NCBI GenBank assembly: GCA_021413675.1
Contig: JAIOQA010000199.1
Location: forward strand, 1 to 64,000
Source of the DNA: Deltaproteobacteria bacterium
Lineage (GTDB): Bacteria; Myxococcota_A; Polyangia; Haliangiales; Haliangiaceae
DNA length: 64,000 nt
Direction: 5' to 3'
Of the stretch, positions 27,380 through 35,573 are shown in pieces. Numbering within the stretch: the first letter of the stretch is position 1; each line of letters opens with the position of its first letter. Made by a program: the position numbers and the translations under genes. The notes beneath the pieces are model-generated. The model had not been told where the DNA came from and did no database searches. It saw only the letters and a list, made by a program, of their open reading frames with translations.

Positions 27380-28255
27380 GTGCGCTACGTCGGCAAGGTT
27401 TACCGTCCCCCGTCGGAGGCCGACGCGCTGATCGTGCAGGCCACGATCGGCTGCTCGTGGAACCACTGCACCTACTGCGACATGTATCGCGACAAGCCGC
27501 GGTTCGCGGTGCGGCCGCTCGCCGAGACCCTCGCGGACCTCGCGGGCGCCGCGCGCGAGTACGGCGATCAGGTCGAGAAGGTGTTCGTCGCCGACGGCGA
27601 CGCGCTGGTCATGCCGATGGATCACTGGGAGCCGATCCTCGCGGCGTGCCGCGCGAGCTTCCCGCGGCTGCGGCGCGTGAGCTGCTACGCGACCGCGGGC
27701 AACATCGCGGGCAAGACCGACGCGGAGCTCGCGCGGCTGCGCGCGCTCGGGCTCGGCATCCTCTACATCGGGCCGGAGTCCGGCGACGACGCGACCCTCA
27801 AGGCGATCGCCAAGGGCGCGACCGCCGCCGAGCACGTCACCGCCGCCCAGCGCGTGCGCGCGGCGGGCCTCGAGCTGTCGGCGATCTTCCTGCTCGGCGC
27901 CGGCGGGATCGAGCGATCGGCCGAGCACGCGGCGGCCTCGGCGGCGCTGGCGAGCGCGATGGATCCGCACTACCTCGCCGCGCTGACCCTCACGATCGTC
28001 CCCGGCACGCCGCTGGCGAAGCTCGCCGACCGCGGACGGTTCACGCTGCCGTCGGTCGCGGCGCTGCTCGGCGAGCTGCGTACGTTCGTCGCCGAGGCGC
28101 GCCCGACCGACGCGCTGTTCCGCACCAACCACGCCTCGAACTACCTGCCGGTCGGCGGTCGCCTGCCGCGCGACGGCGCGCGCCTCGCGGCCGCGATCGA
28201 TCGCGCGCTCGCCGGCGAGATCGCGCTGCGCCCCGAGCATCGGCGCGGGCTGTGA
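27380..28255 (+). CDS. radical SAM protein
   Basis: 291 residues, GTG start at 27380. The iron-sulfur motif is IGCSWNHCTYCDMY, a C-x4-C-x2-C spacing seen in one radical SAM subfamily (often written CPHNxCTFC). It is followed by VEKVFVADGDALVMP, LRRVSCYATAGNI, ILYIGPESGDDATLKAIAKG and LSAIFLLGAGG, the standard strand sequence of the TIM barrel. There is no B12 or TRAM domain. The substrate is unknown. The C-terminal FRTNHASNYLPVGGRLPRD is conserved in close relatives. Likely co-transcribed with pth2. Confidence 0.88.
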   Translation: MRYVGKVYRPPSEADALIVQATIGCSWNHCTYCDMYRDKPRFAVRPLAETLADLAGAAREYGDQVEKVFVADGDALVMPMDHWEPILAACRASFPRLRRVSCYATAGNIAGKTDAELARLRALGLGILYIGPESGDDATLKAIAKGATAAEHVTAAQRVRAAGLELSAIFLLGAGGIERSAEHAAASAALASAMDPHYLAALTLTIVPGTPLAKLADRGRFTLPSVAALLGELRTFVAEARPTDALFRTNHASNYLPVGGRLPRDGARLAAAIDRALAGEIALRPEHRRGL

Positions 28256-28366
28256 TGCTGGGGTAGCGGCGGGCGTCGCCTCCCCGAGTCACACCCGGCG
28301 ACACCTCGATCGCCGCGCGACCTCGGCCTAGCGTGCCCTCGCGGACTTGCTCCGCAGGAGGCACTC

Positions 28367-29050
28367 ATGACGCTCGGACGACGGCTCGCCGCAGAGTTTC
28401 TCGGAACCGCCTGGTTGGTGATCGGAGGGTGCGGCACGGCGATCCTCGCTGGCGACGTGGTCGGCTGGGTCGGCGTGTCGTTCGCGTTCGGCCTGACCGT
28501 CGTGACGATGGCGTACGCGATCGGCCACGTCTCGGGGTGTCACCTGAACCCGGCCGTCTCGCTCGGCCTGTTCGTCGCCAAGCGCTTCGACGGCAAGGAT
28601 CTCCTGCCGTACATGGCGGCGCAGGTCGGCGGCGCGATCGCCGGCGCCGGGCTGCTCGCGCTGATCGTCAAGACCGGACACCAGGGCGCCGACCTCGGCG
28701 GCTTCGCGGCCAACGGGTACGGCGCGCTCAGTCCCAAGAAGTACGAGCTGGTCGCCGCGCTGGTGACCGAGATCGTGATGACCTTCTTCTTCCTGTTCGT
28801 GATCCTCGGCGCGACCTCGTCGAAGGCGCCGGCCGGCTTCGCGCCGCTCGCGATCGGGCTCGCGCTCGTGTTGATCCACCTGATCAGCATCCCGGTGACC
28901 AACACGTCGGTGAACCCCGCGCGCTCGATCAGCCAGGCGCTGTTCGCGGGCGGCGACTACCTGACGCAGGTCTGGCTCTTCCTGGTTGGCCCGGCGATCG
29001 GCGGTGCGCTCGCCGGGGTTGCGTACCCGGCGATCGCCGGCCGCGAATAA
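28367..29050 (+). CDS. aqpZ: aquaporin Z-type water channel
   Basis: 227 residues with six membrane segments. Both pore NPA motifs are intact: [12 protein letters not shown] (about 62-65) and [14 protein letters not shown] (about 182-185). GCGTAIL near the start and the Arg after the second NPA fit the water-selective AqpZ type. The Cys in [10 protein letters not shown] is also found in many bacterial AqpZ proteins. AGGAGG lies 6 bases before the ATG. It mediates osmotic water movement across the inner membrane. It appears monocistronic. Confidence 0.93.
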   Translation: MTLGRRLAAEFLGTAWLVIGGCGTAILAGDVVGWVGVSFAFGLTVVTMAYAIGHVSGCHLNPAVSLGLFVAKRFDGKDLLPYMAAQVGGAIAGAGLLALIVKTGHQGADLGGFAANGYGALSPKKYELVAALVTEIVMTFFFLFVILGATSSKAPAGFAPLAIGLALVLIHLISIPVTNTSVNPARSISQALFAGGDYLTQVWLFLVGPAIGGALAGVAYPAIAGRE

Positions 29051-29133
29051 GCCTCCGGTCACCCACACGGGCGTGAAGACAACCTCGCCGCGGGGTCTGC
29101 TCGTCGCGAGCCGCGCGGTATGCTGGTCCGGTC

Positions 29134-29907
29134 ATGCCGCCGACCTGGGAACCGGATTTCGACTTCTACATCACGAGCATCGACGAGAAGCCCGCGTCGA
29201 TCGTCGTCGATCTGGCGGCGGCCAAGGCCTCGCCGGTCGAGAGTCATCCGGTCCTCCTCGGGATCCGCGTGCCGATGCGGCAGCCGCGCGAGGATGGCCT
29301 GCGCGACGCCGCCGAGCTCGACGCGCTCGGCGAGCTCGAGGACCGCTTCACCGAGGCGCTCGAGGCCCAGGTCGACGCGCTGTACGTCGGCCGCGTGGTC
29401 CACGACGGCGCGACCACGCTCTACTACTACGCGCCCGAGGCCCATCGCCAGAAGCTCGACGACGAGCTGCCCGCGATCACCGGCGACCCCGGCGACTACG
29501 CGCCCGAGTGGTGGGTCGACGACGATCCGAAGTGGCAGCTCTACGACGAGTTCCTGACGCCCGACGAGTACGACCAGCACATGATCTCGAACCGCCGGCT
29601 GATCGCGGTGTTCACCGAGAACGGCGACAAGCTCGAGGAGCCGCGCCAGGTCGATCACTTCGCGACGTTCCCGTCGCGGCAGCAGGCCGAGCGCGCGGCG
29701 GGCGCGCTGCGCGCCGCGGGCTTCGCGACCGACGACCTCGCCGATCCCGACAGCGACGACGCGTGGGAGCTCCAGTTCCACCGGGTCGATCACCTCGCCG
29801 AGGGCCGCCCCGACGAGTTCGTCGGCGAGATCCTCGATCTGATCGAGCCCGAGGAGGGCGACTACGACGGCTGGGGCGCGCCGCACGCGGAGATGATGGT
29901 CAACTGA
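29134..29907 (+). CDS. DUF695-RraB fusion protein
   Basis: 257 residues, acidic, no signal peptide. The N-terminal half (about 1-125) resembles DUF695 (WEPDFDFYITSIDEKPASIVVDL, FTEALEAQVDALYVGRVVHDGATTLYYY, read in parts). The C-terminal half (about 150-255) resembles the RNase E inhibitor RraB: NRRLIAVFTENGDKLEEPRQVDHFATFPS, then AAGALRAAGFATDD and HRVDHL. In Escherichia coli RraB binds and inhibits RNase E; whether this fused version does so is unknown. Probably cytosolic. Confidence 0.75.
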   Translation: MPPTWEPDFDFYITSIDEKPASIVVDLAAAKASPVESHPVLLGIRVPMRQPREDGLRDAAELDALGELEDRFTEALEAQVDALYVGRVVHDGATTLYYYAPEAHRQKLDDELPAITGDPGDYAPEWWVDDDPKWQLYDEFLTPDEYDQHMISNRRLIAVFTENGDKLEEPRQVDHFATFPSRQQAERAAGALRAAGFATDDLADPDSDDAWELQFHRVDHLAEGRPDEFVGEILDLIEPEEGDYDGWGAPHAEMMVN

Positions 29908-30026
29908 TCGCGTTGCGCAGAACCTGTGAAGCTTCGCTTCCGGGTTCTCGTTCGATCGATCGGCTCCGTCGAGGACGACGGCCCCGATCTCCTCCGGATC
30001 CTGAACCGCCTCGCTGCGCTCGGCGA

Positions 30027-31217
30027 TCAGCCGCCGGTCAGAGTGTGCTTCGACTGGCGGATGAGCCGGACGTACGCGGTCGACGCGCGCACCGCGAGCT
30101 CGCACAGCTCGTCGCTCGCGACATCCGGCAGGCGCTCGCCGCCGGGCGCGTGGGCGTAGATCAGGTTGACCACGCGCTGCTTCACGATGATCGGCGTGAC
30201 CAGCACCTCGATCGGCGGCGGCTCGGCGCCGATCACGGTCCACAAGGTCTGCTCGATCGGGTGCGCCGCCGATGGCGACGGGCCGCGGAACGGGCGCAGC
30301 GAGTCGTGCGCCGCCTGCAGCGCCGACGCGCCGCCGAGCGGCAGCGCCAGCGACTCGAGCGGCGCGGTCAGGCCGCGCGGGGTGGCGATCCGACCGCGCC
30401 AGCCCAGCGCGTTGGCGTCGCGCACCAGGAACGCGATGAGCGCCTCGAACCGGCCGATCGCGAACTCGACCAGCACCGCCGCGATCTGATCGCGGTGGTT
30501 GGCCTGGTCGATCCGATCGCACGCGCCGCGGTAGGGCAGGAGCGCGGGCGCCGCGGCGGTTGCCTCGGGCGGCGCCGTCGAGCGATCGGTCGCGTCGGCG
30601 GCGGCCTCGATCGGATCCACGCGCACCGGCACCGGCTCGGGCGGCTCGGCGATCGGCGCCGCGGGCTTCTTGCGCGGCTCGAGCCGGACCTGCGGCGGCA
30701 GCACCAGGCCAGCCGCGGGCTGGGTGCGGCGGCGCTCGTCGGCCTGGACCAGCGTGCGCCGGGTGCCGGGCCGGACGTAGCGCGCCTTGCGCGCGATGCG
30801 GTAGTGGCGCTCGAGGTAGTAGAGCAGCCGCAGCTCCGCGACCACGTGCGGCGCGATCGGCCGGTTGGCGTGGACCGCGAGCTCGTGCAGCGTGGCGGTG
30901 TCGCTCGGATCGACGACCGCGACCGCGAGGACCCCGTCGGGCCGGATGTGCAGCCCGATCGCGCCGTGCTGGTCGGCGAGGGTCGGGCCGATCGCCGCCA
31001 GCGCCTCGGGCGTGGCGTGCTCGAGCAGCTCCGCGGTCGCGACCGGCAGGCCGGTCAGCTCGCCGAGGAACTGGCCGAGGCCGTCGACGTCGAGGAAGCC
31101 GAGCTCGACGAGGTTGGTGCCCAGGCGGCCGCCGTACAGCACCTGCGCGCGCAGCCCGGCCTCGAGCTGGGTCAGGCTGACCGCGGCGTTGCGAAGCAGC
31201 AGCGTGCCGAGCTTCAT
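30027..31217 (-). CDS. MshEN (GspE N-terminal) domain protein with GAF-like tail
   Basis: 396 residues. The N-terminus (MKLGTLLLRNAAVSLTQLEAGLRAQ, then YGGRLGTNLVELGFLDVDGLGQFLGELTGLP) is the MshEN domain of type II/IV secretion ATPases, a fold that in MshE binds cyclic di-GMP. No Walker motifs follow, so it is not an ATPase. A Pro/Ala-rich linker (about 165-225) leads to a domain of about 160 residues (CDRIDQANHRDQIAAVLVEFAIGRFEALIAFLV, VLVTPIIVKQRVVNLIYAHAPGG) resembling GAF. This is an adaptor-like protein; cyclic di-GMP binding is inference. Confidence 0.75.
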   Translation of the reverse strand: MKLGTLLLRNAAVSLTQLEAGLRAQVLYGGRLGTNLVELGFLDVDGLGQFLGELTGLPVATAELLEHATPEALAAIGPTLADQHGAIGLHIRPDGVLAVAVVDPSDTATLHELAVHANRPIAPHVVAELRLLYYLERHYRIARKARYVRPGTRRTLVQADERRRTQPAAGLVLPPQVRLEPRKKPAAPIAEPPEPVPVRVDPIEAAADATDRSTAPPEATAAAPALLPYRGACDRIDQANHRDQIAAVLVEFAIGRFEALIAFLVRDANALGWRGRIATPRGLTAPLESLALPLGGASALQAAHDSLRPFRGPSPSAAHPIEQTLWTVIGAEPPPIEVLVTPIIVKQRVVNLIYAHAPGGERLPDVASDELCELAVRASTAYVRLIRQSKHTLTGG

Positions 31218-31244
31218 CTCAGGAGGGCCCCGCGCGAAGATAAC

Positions 31245-31922
31245 CTATCGCGCGGCGTAGCGGGTCGGATCGGCGAGCCCGGCGTCGGCAAATCCCTTGC
31301 GGCGCAGGATGCACGCGTCGCACCGGCCGCACGCGAGGTCGTCGATCGGGTCGTAGCAGGAGTGCGTGATCGCGTAGTCGACGCCCAGCGCGAGGCCGGC
31401 CCGGATGATGTCGGCCTTGGTAATCTCGATGAGCGGCGCGTGGACCTTGAAGCCGCCGGCGCGGGTCGCGACCTGGGCGAGCGCCTCGAACGCGCGCACG
31501 AACTCGGGGCGGCAGTCGGGGTAGCCCGAGGCGTCGAGCACGTTGACGCCGACGAACAGATCGCGCGCGCCGATCGACTCGGCCCAGGCCAGCGCCAGGG
31601 ACAGGAGCACGGTGTTGCGGGCCGGCACGTAGGTCGCGGGCACGTCGCCGGGCGCGCCGATCTCGGCGAGGTCGCGATCCTTGGGCACGACGACCTCGGC
31701 GGAGGTCAGCGCCGAGCGGGCTAGCGGCCGCAGATCGAGCTCGACGATCTGGTGGATCGCGCCGAACGCGGCGGCGACCCGGCGTGCGGCGTCGAGCTCG
31801 CAGGCGTGGAGCTGGCCGTAGCGCACGGTCAGCGCGTGGCACGCGAAGCCCTGGGACCGGGCGATCGCGAGGGCGGTGGTGGAGTCGAGACCTCCGGACA
31901 ACAGCACGACGGCAGCGGACAT
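31245..31922 (-). CDS. queC: 7-cyano-7-deazaguanine synthase QueC
   Basis: 225 residues. PP-loop ATP pyrophosphatase motif [12 protein letters not shown] (7-18), [35 protein letters not shown] and the C-terminal zinc-binding set HSCYDP plus [15 protein letters not shown]. It converts 7-carboxy-7-deazaguanine to preQ0 for queuosine biosynthesis, using ATP and ammonia. Length is normal. QueD, QueE and QueF are not in this window. It is 27 bases downstream of nothing on its strand and divergent from the ClC gene; the two share a 21-base gap. Confidence 0.93.
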   Translation of the reverse strand: MSAAVVLLSGGLDSTTALAIARSQGFACHALTVRYGQLHACELDAARRVAAAFGAIHQIVELDLRPLARSALTSAEVVVPKDRDLAEIGAPGDVPATYVPARNTVLLSLALAWAESIGARDLFVGVNVLDASGYPDCRPEFVRAFEALAQVATRAGGFKVHAPLIEITKADIIRAGLALGVDYAITHSCYDPIDDLACGRCDACILRRKGFADAGLADPTRYAAR

Positions 31923-31943
31923 CGGGCGAAGGCTAGCAGTAGG

Positions 31944-33887
31944 ATGCGTCCGGTGTCCGAACCGCGCGAGCCCGACGATGGCGTCCCGAACGCCGCGGTC
32001 GACGAGCCGAGCGGGTTGTCGGCCGCGGCCGGCGCGATGCTCCGCCCGGTCAAGAGCCTGATCGCGTTCGTCACCACCAGCGAGCCGCCGCTCGAGCTGC
32101 AGATCGTCGGGCGCACGCTCCTGCACGCCGCGCTGGTCGGCCTCGGCGCCGGTGCGATCGCGTGCCTGTTCTTCTACGGCTCCGAGTTCCTGCAGTACGT
32201 GCTGCTCGAGAAGCTCGCGGGCTACGAGCCGCTGCGCGCCCAGGGCGAGAAGGTCATCGGCGAGGCCGGGGCCGGCGCGTTTCGCTGGTGGCTGTTGCTG
32301 TTCATCCCGGCGATCGGCGCGCTGGTCGCGGGGCTGCTCTCGCGCTGGGCGCCCGAGGTCCGCGGCGGCGGCGGCGACGCGACGATCGAGGCCTTCCATC
32401 ACCGCGGCGGCCAGGTCCGCAAGCGGGTGCTGCTCGCCAAGCCGCTGGCCTCGATCGCGACCCTGGGCTCGGGTGGCGCCGGCGGTCGCGAGGGCCCGAC
32501 GATGCAGATCGGCGGCGCGCTCGGCTCGATGGTCGGTCACTACCTCAAGGTCGGCGCGCGCGAGCGCCGCGTGCTGATGATCGCCGGCGTGGCCGCGGGC
32601 ATCTCGGCGGTGTTCCGCGCGCCGCTGGGCGCGGCGCTGCTCGCGATCGAGATGCTGTACCGCGACGACTTCGAGTCCGAGGCGCTGATCCCCGCGGTGC
32701 TCGCGAGCGTCGTCGCGTACTCGGTGTCGATCTCGGTGTTCGGGCAGTCGACCCTGTTCGGCCGGCTACCGGCGTTCGCGTTCGAGCCGCGCCACATCCC
32801 GCTGTACATCGTGCTGGCGCTGGTGATCGCCGCCGGCGCGTCCCTGTTCGTCGGATCGCTGCACCTGGCCAAGCGGCTGGCGCGCAAGCTGCCGGGCCCG
32901 ACCTGGATCCACCCGGCGCTGGGCGGGCTCATGCTCGGCGTGTTCGCGACCGTGACGATCACGGTCATCGGGCCGCAGCTCGGGCGCGCCGACAAGGGGC
33001 TCGGCATCCTCGGCGGCGGCTACGGCGCCGCCCAGGTCGCGATCACCGGCGCCGACTGGCTGTCGACCGGGTGGACCGGCGTGGAGATCTTGCTGGTCCT
33101 CGCGGCCGCGAAGATCGTCGCCGCAAGCTTCACGATCGGCACCGGCGGTAGCGCCGGCGACTTCGCGCCGTCCCTGGCGATCGGCGGCATGCTGGGCGGC
33201 GCGTTCGGGCTGGCCGCGCGGCTGGTCCTGAACGACCCGACGATCCAGCCCGGCGCGTTCGCGCTGGTCGGCATGGGCGCGTTCTACGGCGGCATCGCGA
33301 ACACGCCGCTCGCCGCGCTGGTGCTGGTGTGCGAGATGGCCGGCAGCTACGACCTGCTGGTGCCGCTGATGCTCGCGGAGGGCGTGGCGTTCGTCGCGCT
33401 GCGCCGGGTGTCGCTCTACCCCGCGCAGCTGCCGACCCTGCACGACTCGCCGGTGCACCGCCGCAGCCCCGATCCGCTGGCCCGGCTGCGCTGCGCCGAC
33501 ATCGTGCGCCGTGATCGCGCGATCGCGACGGTCTCGCCGGCGACCACGCTCGCGGCGCTATCGCGGATCGCCGAGGGCGCGCCCGATCAGGATGTCTTCC
33601 CGGTCATCGATCGCGCCGGCGCGCTGTGCGGCCTGGTCGCCGCCGAGGCGCTGCGCGTGGTCGCCTCGGATCCCGAGCTCGGCGCGGTCGCGATCGTCGC
33701 CGATGTCATGAGCGCGCCCGCATCCGTCACGCTCGACGCCGAGCTGCGACGCGCGGTCGAGCTCCTGCTCGGCCGCGATCTGCGCAGCGTGCCGGTGGTC
33801 GACGCCGCCGGCGCGATCGTCGGGATGATCGACGAGCACGACATCGCGGCGGTCGCGATGCGGGCGCGCGAGGGCGAGGCGCCGTGA
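31944..33887 (+). CDS. ClC-family chloride channel/transporter with CBS domains
   Basis: 647 residues from ATG 31944 (a GTG at 31953 is possible). Membrane domain about 50-480 with ClC motifs [17 protein letters not shown], which keeps the gating Glu in [20 protein letters not shown], and [17 protein letters not shown]. By eye, the second, internal proton Glu of E. coli ClC (EE in IIEEM) seems replaced by Met, hinting at a channel rather than an exchanger; this needs an alignment. Two CBS domains occupy about 525-640 and probably sense nucleotides. Stop overlaps the next gene by GTGA. Confidence 0.9.
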   Translation: MRPVSEPREPDDGVPNAAVDEPSGLSAAAGAMLRPVKSLIAFVTTSEPPLELQIVGRTLLHAALVGLGAGAIACLFFYGSEFLQYVLLEKLAGYEPLRAQGEKVIGEAGAGAFRWWLLLFIPAIGALVAGLLSRWAPEVRGGGGDATIEAFHHRGGQVRKRVLLAKPLASIATLGSGGAGGREGPTMQIGGALGSMVGHYLKVGARERRVLMIAGVAAGISAVFRAPLGAALLAIEMLYRDDFESEALIPAVLASVVAYSVSISVFGQSTLFGRLPAFAFEPRHIPLYIVLALVIAAGASLFVGSLHLAKRLARKLPGPTWIHPALGGLMLGVFATVTITVIGPQLGRADKGLGILGGGYGAAQVAITGADWLSTGWTGVEILLVLAAAKIVAASFTIGTGGSAGDFAPSLAIGGMLGGAFGLAARLVLNDPTIQPGAFALVGMGAFYGGIANTPLAALVLVCEMAGSYDLLVPLMLAEGVAFVALRRVSLYPAQLPTLHDSPVHRRSPDPLARLRCADIVRRDRAIATVSPATTLAALSRIAEGAPDQDVFPVIDRAGALCGLVAAEALRVVASDPELGAVAIVADVMSAPASVTLDAELRRAVELLLGRDLRSVPVVDAAGAIVGMIDEHDIAAVAMRAREGEAP

Positions 33888-35416
33888 CCGACGCGGCGCG
33901 CGCGCGCTGGCTCGATCGCGGCGCGTGGATGATCGTGATCGCGGGCTGCGCGCTGGCGGCGTGGCGGCGCTGGGTGTTCCTCGCCGAGTCGCCGTACCCG
34001 CTCGGCATCGACGGCTTCTTCTACGCCGGCCAGCTGCGCTCGATCCTCGAGCACGGGCACCTCGCGTGGCCGGCCTCGCCGCTGGCGTTCTGGGCGATGG
34101 CGCCGCTCGCGGCCCTGACCGATCCGATCGTCGGCGCCAAGCTCGGCGCGGCGATCGGCGGCGCGGCGGCCGGGCTGCCGGCGTACGCGCTGGGCAAGCG
34201 GCTCGGCGGCGATCGCGGCGCGGGGCTGATCGCGGCCGCGATCGTGACCACGAGTGCTGGCTCGTTCTACCTGTCGATCGAGTTCGTGAAGCAGGGCGTG
34301 GGGCTCACCGTCGGGCTGGCCTACCTGGTCGCGCTCGTGCGCGCGCTCGAGCGCCCGACCCGCGCGCGGCTCGCCATCGCGATCGCCGCGCTCGTCGCCA
34401 CCGCGCTGACCCACAAGTTCGCCGCCGGGCTCGCGATCGCGGTGTCGATCCCGGCGCTCGCCGTCGAGCTGCGCGCGCGCGGCCAGCTCGATCGCGCCCG
34501 GCTGATCGTGATCGCGATCATCGCGGGCGGTGTCGCGGCGCTCGCGATCGCGGTCGGCGCGCTGTTCCCCGAGCGCTTCCTCGCGCTCCGCGATCTCGAT
34601 CTGCTCGCGCAGCTGTTCGGCCGCGAGGCCCGCTGGGACGCGCCGGCGCTGGCGCTGCCGCACCACAGCCTCGCGATGGGCTACGAGGCGGCGATCGCCG
34701 GCGGGCTCGCGCTGGCGGCGGTCGCGCTCGCGCTGACGCGCTACCTCGAGGCGTTCCGCGTGCCCCTCGCCGCGGCGCGCCCCGCGGAGCGCGCGCTGGC
34801 CCTCGGGTTCGCGGGCCTCGCGCTGGTGATCGCGCTGCCCTGGCTCGACGTCGGCGATCCCCAGGGCCTGGCGTTCCGCCTGCGGCTCGCGGCGTTCGTG
34901 CCGCTCGCGCTCGTCGCCGCGGCGCTCGGCGGCGATCTCGCCACCCTGGCGCCCCAGGCGTGGCGGCTGCCGGGCCTGGCGACGCTCGCGGCCGCGATCC
35001 TGCTGGTGCAGCCCGCGCGGCGCGAGGAGGGCGTGGTCCGCGCCCACCCGGCGATGGTCGCCGCGGTCCGCGCGCTCGACGGGATCGTGCCGACCGGCGA
35101 CACGGTGATCGTCAGCGAGCGCCACATCGCGTTCATGGCGGCGTGGTTCGCGCGGGTCCCGACCGCGCTCGATCCGTCGACCGTCCCGGCCGCGCATCGC
35201 TGGCGGCTGATGCCGCTGGCGTTCGTGGGCAACGGCTCGCCGCTCGACCGCGCGCTGCTCGCCGCTCGCGCCCAGCCGACGCTGGTGCCGCCGCGCGGCC
35301 TCCACCCGCGTCATCCCGACGGGCTGGTGCTCGTGCCCGAGGCGACCTGGGAGTGGGTGCTCGCCCAGCTGCCGCCCAAGGCGCGCGCCTACTATCGCGC
35401 CTGGCACACGATATAA
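33884..35416 (+). CDS. multi-pass membrane glycosyltransferase-like protein
   Basis: 510 residues with roughly ten membrane segments. The first extracytoplasmic loop has GIDGFFYAGQLRSILEHG, resembling the acidic loop of GT-C/PMT-type (Dol-P-mannose-dependent) transferases. A periplasmic soluble tail begins around residue 385 (GVVRAHPAMVAAVRALDGIVP, TVIVSERHIAFMAAWFARVPT). It may transfer a lipid-linked sugar to a protein or glycan outside the membrane; the substrate is unknown. GTG start at 33884 overlaps the ClC stop, so the two are translationally coupled. Confidence 0.68.
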   Translation: MTDAARARWLDRGAWMIVIAGCALAAWRRWVFLAESPYPLGIDGFFYAGQLRSILEHGHLAWPASPLAFWAMAPLAALTDPIVGAKLGAAIGGAAAGLPAYALGKRLGGDRGAGLIAAAIVTTSAGSFYLSIEFVKQGVGLTVGLAYLVALVRALERPTRARLAIAIAALVATALTHKFAAGLAIAVSIPALAVELRARGQLDRARLIVIAIIAGGVAALAIAVGALFPERFLALRDLDLLAQLFGREARWDAPALALPHHSLAMGYEAAIAGGLALAAVALALTRYLEAFRVPLAAARPAERALALGFAGLALVIALPWLDVGDPQGLAFRLRLAAFVPLALVAAALGGDLATLAPQAWRLPGLATLAAAILLVQPARREEGVVRAHPAMVAAVRALDGIVPTGDTVIVSERHIAFMAAWFARVPTALDPSTVPAAHRWRLMPLAFVGNGSPLDRALLAARAQPTLVPPRGLHPRHPDGLVLVPEATWEWVLAQLPPKARAYYRAWHTI

Positions 35417-35573
35417 ACTGCATGATCGTCGACGGTGGCGCGGCTGCGACCCCCCGCGACCGACGCTGCGGTCACACGCCGTGATCAGCCAGTCTCGATC
35501 CGTCAGCAGCGGTTAGCCCCCGCGATCGTCGGGCTTCGCTTGCAATGCGGCGGGTATTGGCAAAGATTCGCGC

